Below, piece by piece: positions 15,452-25,592 of a stretch of DNA of 64,000 bases. Each line of letters begins with the position of its first letter. Positions within the stretch are counted from its first letter, which is position 1. The stretch spans positions 2,976,001-3,040,000 of the forward strand of contig NZ_OY762426.1 of assembly GCF_963665675.1 (NCBI RefSeq), in the 5' to 3' direction. The position numbers and the translations under genes were made by a program. Source of the stretch: an uncultured Methanolobus sp. (GTDB taxonomy: Archaea; Halobacteriota; Methanosarcinia; Methanosarcinales; Methanosarcinaceae). The notes below the pieces were generated by a model, which worked only from the letters and a program-made list of their open reading frames with translations, made no database searches and had not been told where the DNA came from.

Positions 15452-17509
15452 TCACTGTTCGTCAGTTTTGTATTTTCCAACAATTTCCTGCATGTCAGAA
15501 GCCATCTGGGCAAGCAATTGTGAACTCCTGGATATTTCCTGTACCGTGGCATTCTGTTCTTCCATCGCAGCAGATGTCTGCTCAGTACCGGCAGCAGCTT
15601 CCTGCGAAATAGATGCAACTTCATCTACAGTGGCAGTTACTTCTTCAATGGAAGCAGACTGCTCCTGGGCTGCTGCAGCAATATTTTCTGCCATTGCAGC
15701 AATCCTGTTACTTTCTTCAACTATCTTCTGCACGGCTTCAACTGTACCGCTGAGTGCATCCACACCCTCTCCAACAGTCCTGGAACCTTCATCCATGGAC
15801 GATACTGCTTCATGAGTTCCGTTCTTGATCTCAGTAAGCAATTCCGCTATCTGGGCTGCTGCAGTTCCAGAATTCTCAGCAAGTTTTCTTACTTCATCTG
15901 CAACAACCGCAAATCCACGTCCGTGTTCTCCTGCCCTTGCAGCCTCAATGGCAGCATTAAGAGCAAGCAGGTTTGTCTGGTCTGCGATGCTTGTAATAAT
16001 ATCCACTATCTCTCCGATCTGGTTGGACTTTGATTCAAGATCCTTTATTGCATTAGAAGAAGTGGCAGTGGCACCCTTAATAGCATCCATCTGGGTAAGC
16101 ATTTCCCTGGACTGCGTTCCTACATTGAAAATAAAGTCCCTCGCAGCATTTGCAGCTTCGGCTGCATTCTGTGCACTGTTAGCTATATCCTGAACACTGA
16201 TTGTCATATCATTCATAGTCTTTGCCACATCATCAGCCCTTGATGACTGTTCCTGTGATCCCCTTGCGATCTCAGCAACAGTATCAGATATTTCTGATGA
16301 AGCTGCTGTCATTTCCTCAATTGAAGCTGACATTTCCTCGGCTGTGGACGCAACATTATCGGCACTCTTTCTGACAACACCAATCACAGAGCTAAGCGAA
16401 TTCAATATTTCATTAAGACCCGCCGGAATTGCTATAAAGTCGATATCAACATCCGGATCAGCCCGTGTGTTGATCTTACCTTCAAGCGCGTCATCTGATA
16501 TCTGCTTGAAATCTGAGACAATTTTCTGGATTCCTCTTGAAATAGACCTGCTCACAATGAATGCGGCTGCAGATCCCAGCAATGCAAACACGATAACTGC
16601 TGCAATAAGACCGTCCCTGATAGCTCTTACAGGTGCTTCGAACTCATCAATATATGTTCCTGAAGCAATGATCCAGTCCTTGTCCGGATAATAAGAATAA
16701 CTTACAGTTTTCTCACGACCGTTCCAGATATAATTTACTCTCCCTTCTTTGTTAGCAACCATCTCTTTTGCAAAATCATTTTCAAGGAGATTGTCGCCTT
16801 CTATAGTGGGGTGAATTATTACATCACCATTGGAATCCATTACATACATGTATCCCGTTTCACCGAAAACAATTGTAGACATCTGCTCTTTGATTTTGAG
16901 ACGATATATGTCCTCAGGAATTGCAACTGAAAGAATACCTATAACTTTTCCACTTGTATCCTTGATTGGGTCGTAATAACTCAGGTAATAATCCCCAAGT
17001 ACATTTGACCTTCCACTGTATGCCTTTCCATTACTTACTACTGTGCTATAGATATCAGATGAAAGCGTTGTACCTATTGCACGTTCTCCATCAGAATCCA
17101 GGGCAGTTGTTGCTATTCTACTAGCAGAACCTTCATGAACCTGGAAGATTGTAACTATTCCGCCGGACTGCTCCTGTATATGATCAACAATAGCAGTATC
17201 GTCATTGACAATATAATCACTACCCAGAACCATGTCTCCGTCTGATATACTGGCATCTCCAAACGTATTGAAATGATCCTGGGCAATAGCTATATCTGCT
17301 ACCATACTTTCCTGAGCAACAGAAAATACAGCCTCTACATATTGCTCTTCCATGGATACCTGTTCATCAAGTCTTTCATGCAACTGTTCCCTGATAGCAC
17401 TGGCCGTTTGTTCGTAAGCGAATATACCAACTGCCGTCATTGGCAGTATAGTAAGGACCAAAGCAAAAGCAATGATCTTCTTATTTATAGTAATGTTTTT
17501 AAAATTCAC
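15452..17509 (-). CDS. Methyl-accepting chemotaxis protein, Cache paralogue
   Basis: A 685-residue chemoreceptor with the same layout as its neighbour: membrane segment near residues 12-32, Cache sensor about 35-295, second membrane segment about 303-325, HAMP-like linker and MCP signalling domain with the [20 protein letters not shown] tip. The cytoplasmic parts of the pair are nearly identical. The sensor domains differ more (for example [15 protein letters not shown] here against [15 protein letters not shown]), which suggests split ligand specificity. A separate 340-bp AT-rich promoter region follows it, so the two are probably separate transcripts. Confidence 0.93.
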   Translation of the reverse strand: MNFKNITINKKIIAFALVLTILPMTAVGIFAYEQTASAIREQLHERLDEQVSMEEQYVEAVFSVAQESMVADIAIAQDHFNTFGDASISDGDMVLGSDYIVNDDTAIVDHIQEQSGGIVTIFQVHEGSASRIATTALDSDGERAIGTTLSSDIYSTVVSNGKAYSGRSNVLGDYYLSYYDPIKDTSGKVIGILSVAIPEDIYRLKIKEQMSTIVFGETGYMYVMDSNGDVIIHPTIEGDNLLENDFAKEMVANKEGRVNYIWNGREKTVSYSYYPDKDWIIASGTYIDEFEAPVRAIRDGLIAAVIVFALLGSAAAFIVSRSISRGIQKIVSDFKQISDDALEGKINTRADPDVDIDFIAIPAGLNEILNSLSSVIGVVRKSADNVASTAEEMSASIEEMTAASSEISDTVAEIARGSQEQSSRADDVAKTMNDMTISVQDIANSAQNAAEAANAARDFIFNVGTQSREMLTQMDAIKGATATSSNAIKDLESKSNQIGEIVDIITSIADQTNLLALNAAIEAARAGEHGRGFAVVADEVRKLAENSGTAAAQIAELLTEIKNGTHEAVSSMDEGSRTVGEGVDALSGTVEAVQKIVEESNRIAAMAENIAAAAQEQSASIEEVTATVDEVASISQEAAAGTEQTSAAMEEQNATVQEISRSSQLLAQMASDMQEIVGKYKTDEQ

Positions 17510-18073
17510 TCTATCGCATCCCTTTTAACTCTCTTTAACACCCACATCAGCAATTGTTCATTAATTACTCCTGTAAAATATAAGTGTTACTTATTTGCAC
17601 ACTATTTGCATAAATATTGACTATATAAAAGTGCTGTTGCCAAAAAGAATGCGGAAACCCATTGCCGCCTTCCCAATAATAGTGCCCACCTTTAGTAAGC
17701 CAACTCTCTTATTAGAGAATGGCTTTGTAATATATATATATTGTCTAAAAAATAATATGGATATGATAAAGTTCAATTATGATATATTATCAATATCCCG
17801 GACAAGCCCTGATATTTAAAGTCCCCCGAATAGATCTTTTTGAAATCGTGCATCTCATCGGCAATATCAGAGTTACAACAACTTTCAATACCCTCGAGAC
17901 CCGGAGATAAATTTGCATCACACACTCTGGAATAGTTTCCGTCAAAAAGAAAATATATTCCTGCTACGTGCATGGTGAAAGAAAACATGCAGGTGCACGA
18001 CTTTCACATATTCAGCTTTTCGATAGCTATAACTTCTCGGAAAGGAAAAACTTTGTTAAAATTTGTTTGAATT
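17510..18073. other. Intergenic region, no convincing gene
   Basis: A 564-bp gap between the chemoreceptor and the methyltransferase gene. It holds AT-rich promoter-like sequence for the chemoreceptor and a hairpin (AAGCCA/TGGCTT with inner TCTC/GAGA) near 17696-17725. A short open frame at 17773-17988 lacks a credible ribosome binding site and homology, so I do not call it. Confidence 0.4.
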
Positions 18074-19099
18074 CTACTCCTGGTAATATTCATCCCGGGA
18101 AGCCACAAAGGCTTTTATATTCTCAACCGGTGTGCGGGGGGCTATACCACAACCCGGTGCAAGTATACCTGCTCCGTCTTCGATGCATTGTTTTGCTTCT
18201 TTTTTGATCTGGTCTGCCGGTTTACACAACAGGGTAGCTGCAGGTGACACATTACCGATAAGACAGGCTCTGCCTGCAACAACGCTGTTTGCATATGAAA
18301 GTTCAGTTCTCTCCTCAACACTCAAACCTTCAAATCCCGAATCAGCCATATCATCCAGAATATCTGTGGCATCGCCGCAGATATGGAGAATACTATGCCC
18401 TTTAATTCCGGCATTAAGCTTGTTATACTCAGGAAGCACAAGTTCCCTGAAAAGTGGCGGCGGAAAGAGATCCGGTCCGGCTTCGGAATCAATGATTACC
18501 ACTGCGTCAACTCCTTTTTCAAAGAGCATATTGGAATATTCGATACAAACCTCTGTTCCAAGTTTCATAAGGTCCTTCAGAAGCTCTGGCTCAGTTATGC
18601 ACCAGCGCAGGTAATTCTTTGCACCACACAGGTAAAATGCAATTGAAGCAGGTCCGATCATTCCGGCGATAAGAGGCACATCATCCTGTATCCTGTCTTT
18701 GATGATCCCTGCAGTTTCCAGCATGATCTTTATCCGTTTGCTCCCGGCCAGGTCAGCAGGGACCTGGAAGTTAAGTGCATCTTCTTTATCCTTGCAGGGA
18801 AAATCAAGCTGATATGGTTGGGTGTCAATAGACCCCTCATCGAATACACAGCCAAGTGTTTCAGCTATCACTGTAGTGCAGAAAGGATATCTTACTGCTT
18901 CAAGCCCGGCAATTTCATGCCCGGCAATTGCAAGTGTCGCCATTGCTTCGGGGTCATAATGGACCTGTGGCCACTTTGCACCCGTAAGTTCCATAAGCTC
19001 GACAACTCCTGTTTGTGTAACAGAACAAACCGGTACCTTATCTACATCTTTTCTTTCAAGACTGCGAATAAAACGCTCTTTTGCAGTAAAAACGGACAT
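18074..19099 (-). CDS. mtaA: Methylcobamide:coenzyme M methyltransferase, MtaA-like
   Basis: A 341-residue protein of the uroporphyrinogen decarboxylase-like MtaA/MtbA family. It transfers the methyl group from a methylated corrinoid protein to coenzyme M, the last step before methyl-CoM reductase in growth on methanol or methylamines. Zinc ligands are visible as HICGD (about residue 239) and the late Cys in LAPGCGIAPRTP (about 318). The N-terminal stretch KVPVCSVTQTGVVELM is closer to what I recall of MtaA (methanol) than of MtbA (methylamines), but substrate assignment is not certain. It stands alone; no mtaBC or mtmBC genes are in the window. Confidence 0.85.
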   Translation of the reverse strand: MSVFTAKERFIRSLERKDVDKVPVCSVTQTGVVELMELTGAKWPQVHYDPEAMATLAIAGHEIAGLEAVRYPFCTTVIAETLGCVFDEGSIDTQPYQLDFPCKDKEDALNFQVPADLAGSKRIKIMLETAGIIKDRIQDDVPLIAGMIGPASIAFYLCGAKNYLRWCITEPELLKDLMKLGTEVCIEYSNMLFEKGVDAVVIIDSEAGPDLFPPPLFRELVLPEYNKLNAGIKGHSILHICGDATDILDDMADSGFEGLSVEERTELSYANSVVAGRACLIGNVSPAATLLCKPADQIKKEAKQCIEDGAGILAPGCGIAPRTPVENIKAFVASRDEYYQE

Positions 19100-19285
19100 A
19101 TCTTACCTCTGAATCCTGTTGATAATATGTATATGAATTCAGGGCATAAGAAAGTATTCTTAAGGAAAATGATCTGGAAATTAAACATCTTGAAGCTGTT
19201 TTTGAATAGAAATTAAACCCTGGATAGAAAAAAATATCAAAGACTATTTAAACTTTTGAGTACTTTCAAAAGTGAGGTAGTTTTT

Positions 19286-20095
19286 ATGACAGAACTAGTA
19301 CGAAAGACGATTATAGCGATAACGGTACTGGCCATGGTGCTGGTATCAGGATGTACCGATACAACACAAACTGCTGATCCGGTAAGTCCTGATAATGTTT
19401 TTGTCAGCACCAGTCCTGTAATTATCAAAGAATTCCAGGAACAGGACCTGTCGCTTTCAGTAACCAACAATGACACACAATCAATTGAATCCGTAACAGT
19501 TTCAGACTTCATTCCGTTAACAATTACGGGAACCGGGTCTATTAATATCGCAGGAAAAGAAACTACTGCCCAGTCATCAATCCTGAATGCTAAGGTCACA
19601 GCACCTGCTTTTGACACTGATTTTAATGACTCTGCAGTCACAGTAAGCTATCTATCCGGCATGGATGAGGAAGGTCTGCAGATCACGAAGACGAAATCAG
19701 TACCTGTTGATGTAACAGTACTGCCTGATATGCAGCTCCAGTATCTTGGATTCGTTAAGGATATGGATTCACTGCGTACAACAACAGCTGAAAACTGGGA
19801 ACTTAAAAAAGGAGAAAATGCAACCATATCATTCTCCGTTAAGAACCACGGACAGAGCACAGTACCAGCAGGTGTCCTGACAGTTGTATTCGATGTTGAC
19901 AATGAGCTGATAGCTGAAGAAGCTTCAATGGAAATTAACGAATCAATGGCAAGAAGTGGTACATCATATACCAAAGGTATCCAGATACCAGTAAAAGAAG
20001 ATGCTCCTAACGGTGAAACAGATGTTTATGTAAAACTTATGTACGGTGACTACATTGTGGATGAGCAAACACTAATACTGACAGTTAAACTGTAG
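19286..20095 (+). CDS. Surface lipoprotein with CARDB-like domains
   Basis: A 269-residue secreted lipoprotein. I prefer ATG at 19286 (MTELVRKT) with GTGAGG upstream; an earlier in-frame start would put charged residues before the signal. The signal peptide core ends in MVLVSGC with Cys as probable lipid anchor. The mature protein has two beta-sandwich segments like CARDB or NPCBM-associated adhesion domains (LSLSVTNNDTQS, then ISFSVKNHGQST). It is followed nine bases later by a second lipoprotein gene, which points to an operon of paired cell-surface proteins. Confidence 0.72.
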   Translation: MTELVRKTIIAITVLAMVLVSGCTDTTQTADPVSPDNVFVSTSPVIIKEFQEQDLSLSVTNNDTQSIESVTVSDFIPLTITGTGSINIAGKETTAQSSILNAKVTAPAFDTDFNDSAVTVSYLSGMDEEGLQITKTKSVPVDVTVLPDMQLQYLGFVKDMDSLRTTTAENWELKKGENATISFSVKNHGQSTVPAGVLTVVFDVDNELIAEEASMEINESMARSGTSYTKGIQIPVKEDAPNGETDVYVKLMYGDYIVDEQTLILTVKL

Positions 20096-20103
20096 GCGAT
20101 GAA

Positions 20104-21066
20104 ATGAAAGTTATGAACCTTCTGCTTTTCTTTTCCATCTTTGTTTTTTGCATTTCCAGTGGATGCATAAATCAGGATGTGATCGAAGAGACACCACACC
20201 CGGTAATAACCAATGTGGATATAATGTCGACACCGGCTGATGAAGAGTTCGAGCTTAAAGTAACAGCTTATATACAGAACCCATTGGACACTGATACCGG
20301 TTCGCTTTCCCTGAAAGTGAAGTCAAAGGACCCTTTTACAAATCTGATTACAGCGGAAAATGAAGAAAGTGTTGGCTACCTGAAGGCCCAGGAACAGTCA
20401 TATAAAACCATTTCTTTCAATGTGGCAAAGAGTGGAGAACAGCTAGTAGTAATCGAGCTTTTTGAAGATGGCAGTCTGGTTGACGAATTCTCAACCTCGG
20501 TCCGCCTGTTGAGTGAAGTGACAGAAGAAGTTCCGAATGTAATACTTACTGACATAATGATCGAAACTATCCAGGCAACGAACTATGGAGAGGATATTAT
20601 ATTCGAAGCTTCACCAGGTGTATATAACCAGGGCTATGAGGCTGATAAGATCACTGTGGTTGTCACTGCAATAGTTGATGAATATACAAGATACACAGGC
20701 AGTGCAATTGCGTACAATCTCGGTCAGAACCAGAAAGCCAGGGCAACTGTCAGAATGACAGTTCCGGCAGATGAGTCTTACAGTTTTAGTGTTGATGTAA
20801 TTGCAGATGGCGAAATTACTTCAAGTGCGGAAACAACATCCTCCATAAAACTGCATGACCTTAAACTTGAGACTCCTGAAACGTATACTCTTGTGGAATC
20901 CTCCTCACCTGTAGCAGAAGAAATGCCTGCGGAGGATGCAGGAACAGATGACGTGGCCGTGGACTCTGAAAGTGAAGCAGATACTCCAGGATTTGAGACT
21001 CCATTGTTTGTTGTGGCCCTACTCTGTGCAATGGGTATTCTGAGACGCCGGAAAAAAGACTGCTGA
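20104..21066 (+). CDS. Surface protein with lipobox and PGF-CTERM-like C-terminus
   Basis: A 320-residue exported protein. The N-terminus has a lipoprotein signal (FVFCISSGC), the middle has two CARDB-like beta domains, and the C-terminus has a threonine/aspartate/glutamate-rich linker followed by PGFETPLFVVALLCAMG and a basic RRRKK tail. That end matches the PGF-CTERM pattern processed by archaeosortase A. A lipobox together with a C-terminal sorting signal would give anchors at both ends, which is unusual. It forms an operon with the upstream lipoprotein gene. Confidence 0.75.
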   Translation: MKVMNLLLFFSIFVFCISSGCINQDVIEETPHPVITNVDIMSTPADEEFELKVTAYIQNPLDTDTGSLSLKVKSKDPFTNLITAENEESVGYLKAQEQSYKTISFNVAKSGEQLVVIELFEDGSLVDEFSTSVRLLSEVTEEVPNVILTDIMIETIQATNYGEDIIFEASPGVYNQGYEADKITVVVTAIVDEYTRYTGSAIAYNLGQNQKARATVRMTVPADESYSFSVDVIADGEITSSAETTSSIKLHDLKLETPETYTLVESSSPVAEEMPAEDAGTDDVAVDSESEADTPGFETPLFVVALLCAMGILRRRKKDC

Positions 21067-21130
21067 TTAGAAAGATCGGCTTTCTTTTATTTTTTTGTTT
21101 TCTATTCCGGGGTCCAGTATTCTGCTGTTT

Positions 21131-21730
21131 TTATTCATTTCCTGTAACTTCGCCCAGTACATCAATTCCAACTTTTTCAAGCATCAGTGATAGTCTGAAA
21201 AGAGGAAGTCCTGCAACATTGAAAAAATCACCTTCGATTCTTCCCACAAGTATCGATCCTTTGCCCTGAATGGCAAATGCACCGGCTTTTCCTTCGGTTT
21301 CCCCGGTATTGATATATTTTCTGATAAAAGAATCTGACATCTGGCGCATTTGTATATCTGTTATCTCATGTTCTGTGATTTCCGAGCCTGTACCAATGTC
21401 CATCACAGTGATTCCTGAAATTGCCTGTATTTTTTTACCACTCAGCTTTTTAAGCATCATTTTAGCATCATTAACTCCATTCGGTTTACCCATAATATCC
21501 CCGTTACATACAACAACAGTATCAGCGGAAATTATGATACCTTCATCCAGTTTTCCTGCAACATCCGCAGCTTTTTCCCTGGAATGAAACATCACCAGGT
21601 CTACCGGAGTCAGACCCTCAACTTCCCTTTCATCATAAGAACTTACAACAATTTCAAAAACCGGGCCAATAAGCATGGAAAGTAATTCCTTTCTTCTTTG
21701 GGAGGCAGAGGCAAGTATAATTTGTTTCAT
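21131..21730 (-). CDS. maf: Maf-like nucleotide pyrophosphatase
   Basis: A 199-residue Maf/Ham1-superfamily protein. The signature ILASASQRRKELLSML is at residues 4-19 and the catalytic Asp is in IISADTVVVCNG (about 68). The family hydrolyses dTTP, UTP or modified nucleotides to monophosphates and is thought to guard against non-canonical nucleotides or control division. The KPNGVNDAKMMLKKLSGK region matches the family. Length is typical. It converges with the surface protein gene, with a T-rich tract in between. Confidence 0.9.
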   Translation of the reverse strand: MKQIILASASQRRKELLSMLIGPVFEIVVSSYDEREVEGLTPVDLVMFHSREKAADVAGKLDEGIIISADTVVVCNGDIMGKPNGVNDAKMMLKKLSGKKIQAISGITVMDIGTGSEITEHEITDIQMRQMSDSFIRKYINTGETEGKAGAFAIQGKGSILVGRIEGDFFNVAGLPLFRLSLMLEKVGIDVLGEVTGNE

Positions 21731-21827
21731 AGTGTCAGAAGGTCAACAGGGAATATCAGTTATCCGGTAAAAAAGAGAAAAGTATATAAAATAAATAATG
21801 GCAAAAATATTGCCATTAATTTGTATC

Positions 21828-22919
21828 TTATTCTTCAGAAACCACGGATTCTTCAGGCAACTGCCCAGAACTGTTACCTGAAACGCTGTGTTGTTCATCG
21901 AACATAGGTATCTTAAGTGGATACCATAATTCCAGGAAACTCAGCATGTGATACTTCATGAATACAGCAAATGGCATCCTGATTATAGCCGATACAAAAC
22001 TTAGGATTAGTAACTCAACTATTACTATCGATATTAGCAGTGGCCACAATACCGTTCCAGACAATATCATATTGAGAATAAAGTATACTCCCAGGTCGAT
22101 GAATCCTAAAATCAATAACAGGATTACGAGTATTATCAGACCTATAATACCTGCCATAATGGCAACGGTAATTCCCAGAATACCGCGTCCTATCCAGTAA
22201 ATGAATATTTGTTTCCAGTCAACTCTGAATTGCCGGAATACACTTCCAATTGCAGAGAACAGACCTGAGCTCTGATACATGGAAACAGGAATTGCCATGT
22301 TTATGAAGGAAGTGATTATAGAAAGTAAAATAGACATTATAACAATTACAACTAAAACTGAAAGTACCATTGCTATAATCAATCCCATATTTTGTAGAAA
22401 ATCGAAATCAGAATCTAGTTGACTAATAAATGGTACCATCACTGCAATAATTACAAGAATATATAAGAGAAATAGAATTATTCGCAGAATATAAAGAGCA
22501 AGACCTTTACCCATAAATTTTTTGAAATATTCGCGTACCCTGACGTCATTACTTACAAGTGATTCAACTAACACAAATTCCATTGTGCTGCCTATATACC
22601 CTAAAATAATAACTATTACAAAAATCAGCAGCAAAACTAAAGCTATAGTAATCAACATTGTCGTATCAGAATATGAAGAAATATGATGAGATAGGTTACT
22701 TATAAAATCATTAAAGCTATCAGGAATCCAGGAAACATCCGACTCATCTCCTGAAGATCTGTATGAACTTCCGTTTCCACTATTAAAGCCTCCTGATCCA
22801 CCTATGAAAAAGACTATTAATGCAAGTTTCAACCATTTCGTGAAATTAAAAGGCTCAAAAAGAAAGGTACGTGTCCTTTCCATGGCCTTATCGATTACAT
22901 CTATTACATACCAGCTCAT
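21828..22919 (-). CDS. Polytopic membrane protein, DUF4013/DUF7544-like
   Basis: A 363-residue membrane protein with a short amphipathic start containing a TRTFLFEPFNFTKWLKLA motif. About six membrane segments follow (residues about 30-45, 90-115, 150-215 in two or three passes, 245-275 and 280-325). A glycine/serine-rich loop lies after the first segment. The start motif is typical of a widespread archaeal family of uncharacterised membrane proteins. No catalytic residues can be named. It stands alone, with a TPR gene downstream on the same strand 45 bp behind its start. Confidence 0.75.
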   Translation of the reverse strand: MSWYVIDVIDKAMERTRTFLFEPFNFTKWLKLALIVFFIGGSGGFNSGNGSSYRSSGDESDVSWIPDSFNDFISNLSHHISSYSDTTMLITIALVLLLIFVIVIILGYIGSTMEFVLVESLVSNDVRVREYFKKFMGKGLALYILRIILFLLYILVIIAVMVPFISQLDSDFDFLQNMGLIIAMVLSVLVVIVIMSILLSIITSFINMAIPVSMYQSSGLFSAIGSVFRQFRVDWKQIFIYWIGRGILGITVAIMAGIIGLIILVILLLILGFIDLGVYFILNMILSGTVLWPLLISIVIVELLILSFVSAIIRMPFAVFMKYHMLSFLELWYPLKIPMFDEQHSVSGNSSGQLPEESVVSEE

Positions 22920-22964
22920 GCAAATAAATAGAAAGGGTTTGCATAAATAGTTAATGATTTTAAA

Positions 22965-23366
22965 TCAGTTGAAAAACGAATTTATCCTGCTCTGGCTCAG
23001 AGCACCTATTATAGTGGCTTTCAGCATAAGGAAACCATTGTCATCAGGGTAATAGCTTATTGCCCTGTCAAGTATCTCCAGGGACTTTTCAGGCATTGAG
23101 GACTGGAGACAGGCATCCGCAAAAGTAATAAGGACTTTTTTTGAAAAGGGGTCTATGGCAAGAGCTTCTTCAAGAATATCCAGTCCCCTTTCTGTTTCAC
23201 CCTTAAGACAATAAGCAAGTCCTTTCATGGAGAGGACTTCTTCATCATCCGGCTTATCTTCAAGGAGCATATTAAGGCAGTCTATAGCCTCTTCGTAGTT
23301 TCCGTCAGCAATCAGTATGTCTGATTGACGCATCAGAATATTTTCATCTATGGAAGAACTTCCCAT
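22965..23366 (-). CDS. Tetratricopeptide repeat protein
   Basis: A 133-residue protein built of about three TPR units (ADGNYEEAIDCLNMLLEDKP, then GLAYCLKGETERGLDILEEA, then ADACLQSSMPEKSLEILDRA). TPR superhelices mediate protein-protein contacts. No other domain is present, so the partner is unknown. It lies upstream of the polytopic membrane protein gene on the same strand, and co-transcription is possible. Confidence 0.82.
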   Translation of the reverse strand: MGSSSIDENILMRQSDILIADGNYEEAIDCLNMLLEDKPDDEEVLSMKGLAYCLKGETERGLDILEEALAIDPFSKKVLITFADACLQSSMPEKSLEILDRAISYYPDDNGFLMLKATIIGALSQSRINSFFN

Positions 23367-23444
23367 AGTAAAAAGATGGATACTTATCAGTAATAAAAGT
23401 TACAGTCAGGATAAAAGAGGCACAAGGCAGGGTCGGAATCTGCC

Positions 23445-23762
23445 CTATGCGGTCATGGCGATGTTACCGAACATTTTAAGGTCAAGTTTATTCTCATTTG
23501 CACAGGATTTGAGAAGAGAAACGCCCTTTTCCATAATTCTGGAGGCTGCGAATATATGAAGAAGAGGGACATCGCCCTTCTCGTATCGGTCTCCCATTTC
23601 TTTCATTCCCTCAATGAATCCCAGTTCTATAAGATCAACAGGATCCATGCCGGCATCAACCGCTTCCCTTACGGCTGATTCGGCCTCATTGCTGTCAAAA
23701 TTAAGAATAGATTCCCGTGCTCTTTCCAGTATTTTTTGGAACAATGGTGTTTTTGATTCCAT
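23445..23762 (-). CDS. Stand-alone corrinoid-protein cap (B12-binding_2) domain
   Basis: A 105-residue protein that matches only the N-terminal helical cap domain of methanogen corrinoid proteins such as MtbC, MttC and MtaC: SAVREAVDAGMDPVDLIELG, then FIEGMKEMGDRYEKGDVPL and IFAASRIMEKGVSLLK. The cobalamin-binding Rossmann domain with DxHxxG is absent; the protein stops soon after MFGNIAMTA. ATG at 23762 is preceded by AAGGAT. A second protein of the same size and ending (LFGNLVVGM) is encoded at 45900-46208, so this is a short family and not a random truncation. It might bind corrinoid lower faces or partner methyltransferases; that is inference. Confidence 0.8.
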   Translation of the reverse strand: MESKTPLFQKILERARESILNFDSNEAESAVREAVDAGMDPVDLIELGFIEGMKEMGDRYEKGDVPLLHIFAASRIMEKGVSLLKSCANENKLDLKMFGNIAMTA

Positions 23763-24047
23763 GTAGTCAATCCTTTTTTGCTGATTTATCCCTCGTCCAA
23801 AGGGAACATTTATGCATTTGTTTGATATCAGTTGCCATGATATTTGGAGATAATCCAACTAACTTGTTTTAAGACAACTAAATTTGACTACAACTATATT
23901 GTATTTAAATGTCACGCTTGTGCCTGATATATGATAGCTAAAAAGGAAACAGTTATGAAATTCCTTTAATTCTGTCACTTTTTTTATCATTTTTCCCAGC
24001 ACTTTTCCCAGCATTCTCAGCATTATATTTATCACAAGGAACAGGCT

Positions 24048-25544
24048 ATGAATCCATTAATGTCAGACAGGGAGATCATATCCACATTCAAATATGTTTC
24101 ACGTATGAAACAGGAATTCATGCTATCGGAATTAAAGGATTATCTGAAAGAAGATACACCCCTCCGGCAAATATACTATACACTCAAACCTTTAATTTTC
24201 GATATGGGAATTGATATCAAAGCAGACGGGGATGATTTTCGCATCGTCTGTGCCCTGCCCAAAAAGCAGATGATACTCAGCGAGGGCGAGATCAAAAAGA
24301 ATGAACTTTTCTTTGAATCCACCGCAGTTTCCAGAAAACTTGAGCGCCTTATTGAGCAGTATGTTGAGAAAAAGACAGGAAAAACCTGGGACGACCCGCA
24401 GATACTTGAGAAAATAAGAAAAGCCATACGCATGCAGAAGGCAAGCTACTGGAACGAAAGCAGTTCCAGAAATATTAGTTATGAGAAGGGCTACAGTGTA
24501 CTTGGCTATCTGGCATACCAGTTTCCGGTTTATTTCATACAGTTCCAGTATCTGCTCTATGGAATGGCAAAGGACGGACTGCTAAACACCCGCATGAAGA
24601 TACTGGATGTCGGAAGCGGACCCGGTACTGTCCCACTGGCTGTAATCGACATGTACAACCGCCTGGACACTCACAGGGCTGAAATACATTCCATCGAACT
24701 TTTTGATGAGAATATAGAAGCTTATAATTTCCTGGTACCACAATATGCAGCCATCAAGTCAAATGTTTCCGTGGAAGAAACCATCAGGACCAATGTATCG
24801 GAACTTAACATCGAAAAACTGCCCGGGAATATTGACCTTATGGTTTTTTCCAATGTTCTCAATGAAATGAAAAACATGAGTCTGGAAGAGAAGGCAGAAC
24901 TTGTAAAGAGCATGGCTGAAAAACTCTCACAGGACGGGAATATCATAATTATAGAACCTGCAGACAAGACAAATTCAACTGAGCTGCGCAGGCTTACAAT
25001 TATGTTAAAGAAGATGGGTGTCAGGATATACAGTCCCTGTACGTTCCTCTGGTCAGGAGAATGTACCCTTGAAAATTGCTGGAGCTTTGAGCAGAAAGAG
25101 GACATCAAACCAACAAGACTTATGGAAAAACTTGCCGAGTGTGATGAGCCTTACCGCTACATCAATACTGATATCAAATACTCATATGCAATACTCAGAA
25201 AGGACAAACTTGCAAAGCACTACACTGATCTGCCGGCAAAATCAAAGTTTGCCCGCCTTTCCCAAATTGAGAAACACAACAAAAAGCGCATTAATGTCGT
25301 CTGTTCCGTTATGTCAGGAGACCTTGGGGACGACAAATACAGGCTTTTCCGTGTATGCGACGGTACGTCAAAAAAAGCAGTCTACGCTGTAATTCCTTCT
25401 CACAATCTTTCAGAAGATAACGAAGCCCTCACAAAAGCTCCATATGGCAGTATCATCAAAGTATTCAATGTTCTTGTCAAATACAATGAAGCAAATGATT
25501 CATATAACCTGCTTGTAGGAAAAGGCACTGTTATTGAATCATAA
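24048..25544 (+). CDS. Rsm22-type rRNA methyltransferase-like protein
   Basis: A 498-residue SAM-dependent methyltransferase. Residues about 1-110 form an N-terminal helical region. The SAM-binding motif ILDVGSGPGTVPLAVID is near 185 and motif IV-like LMVFSNVLNEM near 263. A cysteine cluster (CTFLWSGECTLENC, about 330-345) typical of the Rsm22 family binds zinc or an Fe-S cluster. The family acts on or near the small ribosomal subunit. The C-terminal 80 residues look like an OB-fold extension. It has a good AAGGA ribosome site and stands alone. Confidence 0.82.
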   Translation: MNPLMSDREIISTFKYVSRMKQEFMLSELKDYLKEDTPLRQIYYTLKPLIFDMGIDIKADGDDFRIVCALPKKQMILSEGEIKKNELFFESTAVSRKLERLIEQYVEKKTGKTWDDPQILEKIRKAIRMQKASYWNESSSRNISYEKGYSVLGYLAYQFPVYFIQFQYLLYGMAKDGLLNTRMKILDVGSGPGTVPLAVIDMYNRLDTHRAEIHSIELFDENIEAYNFLVPQYAAIKSNVSVEETIRTNVSELNIEKLPGNIDLMVFSNVLNEMKNMSLEEKAELVKSMAEKLSQDGNIIIIEPADKTNSTELRRLTIMLKKMGVRIYSPCTFLWSGECTLENCWSFEQKEDIKPTRLMEKLAECDEPYRYINTDIKYSYAILRKDKLAKHYTDLPAKSKFARLSQIEKHNKKRINVVCSVMSGDLGDDKYRLFRVCDGTSKKAVYAVIPSHNLSEDNEALTKAPYGSIIKVFNVLVKYNEANDSYNLLVGKGTVIES

Positions 25545-25592
25545 TACCATGACAGGAACGAAACAGACAATTACAATTGATAACTGATTTGC

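Noticed and set aside
17773..17988. Possible small gene on the minus strand between the chemoreceptor and methyltransferase
   Set aside because: No ribosome binding site, no recognisable domain and unusual composition; left as intergenic.
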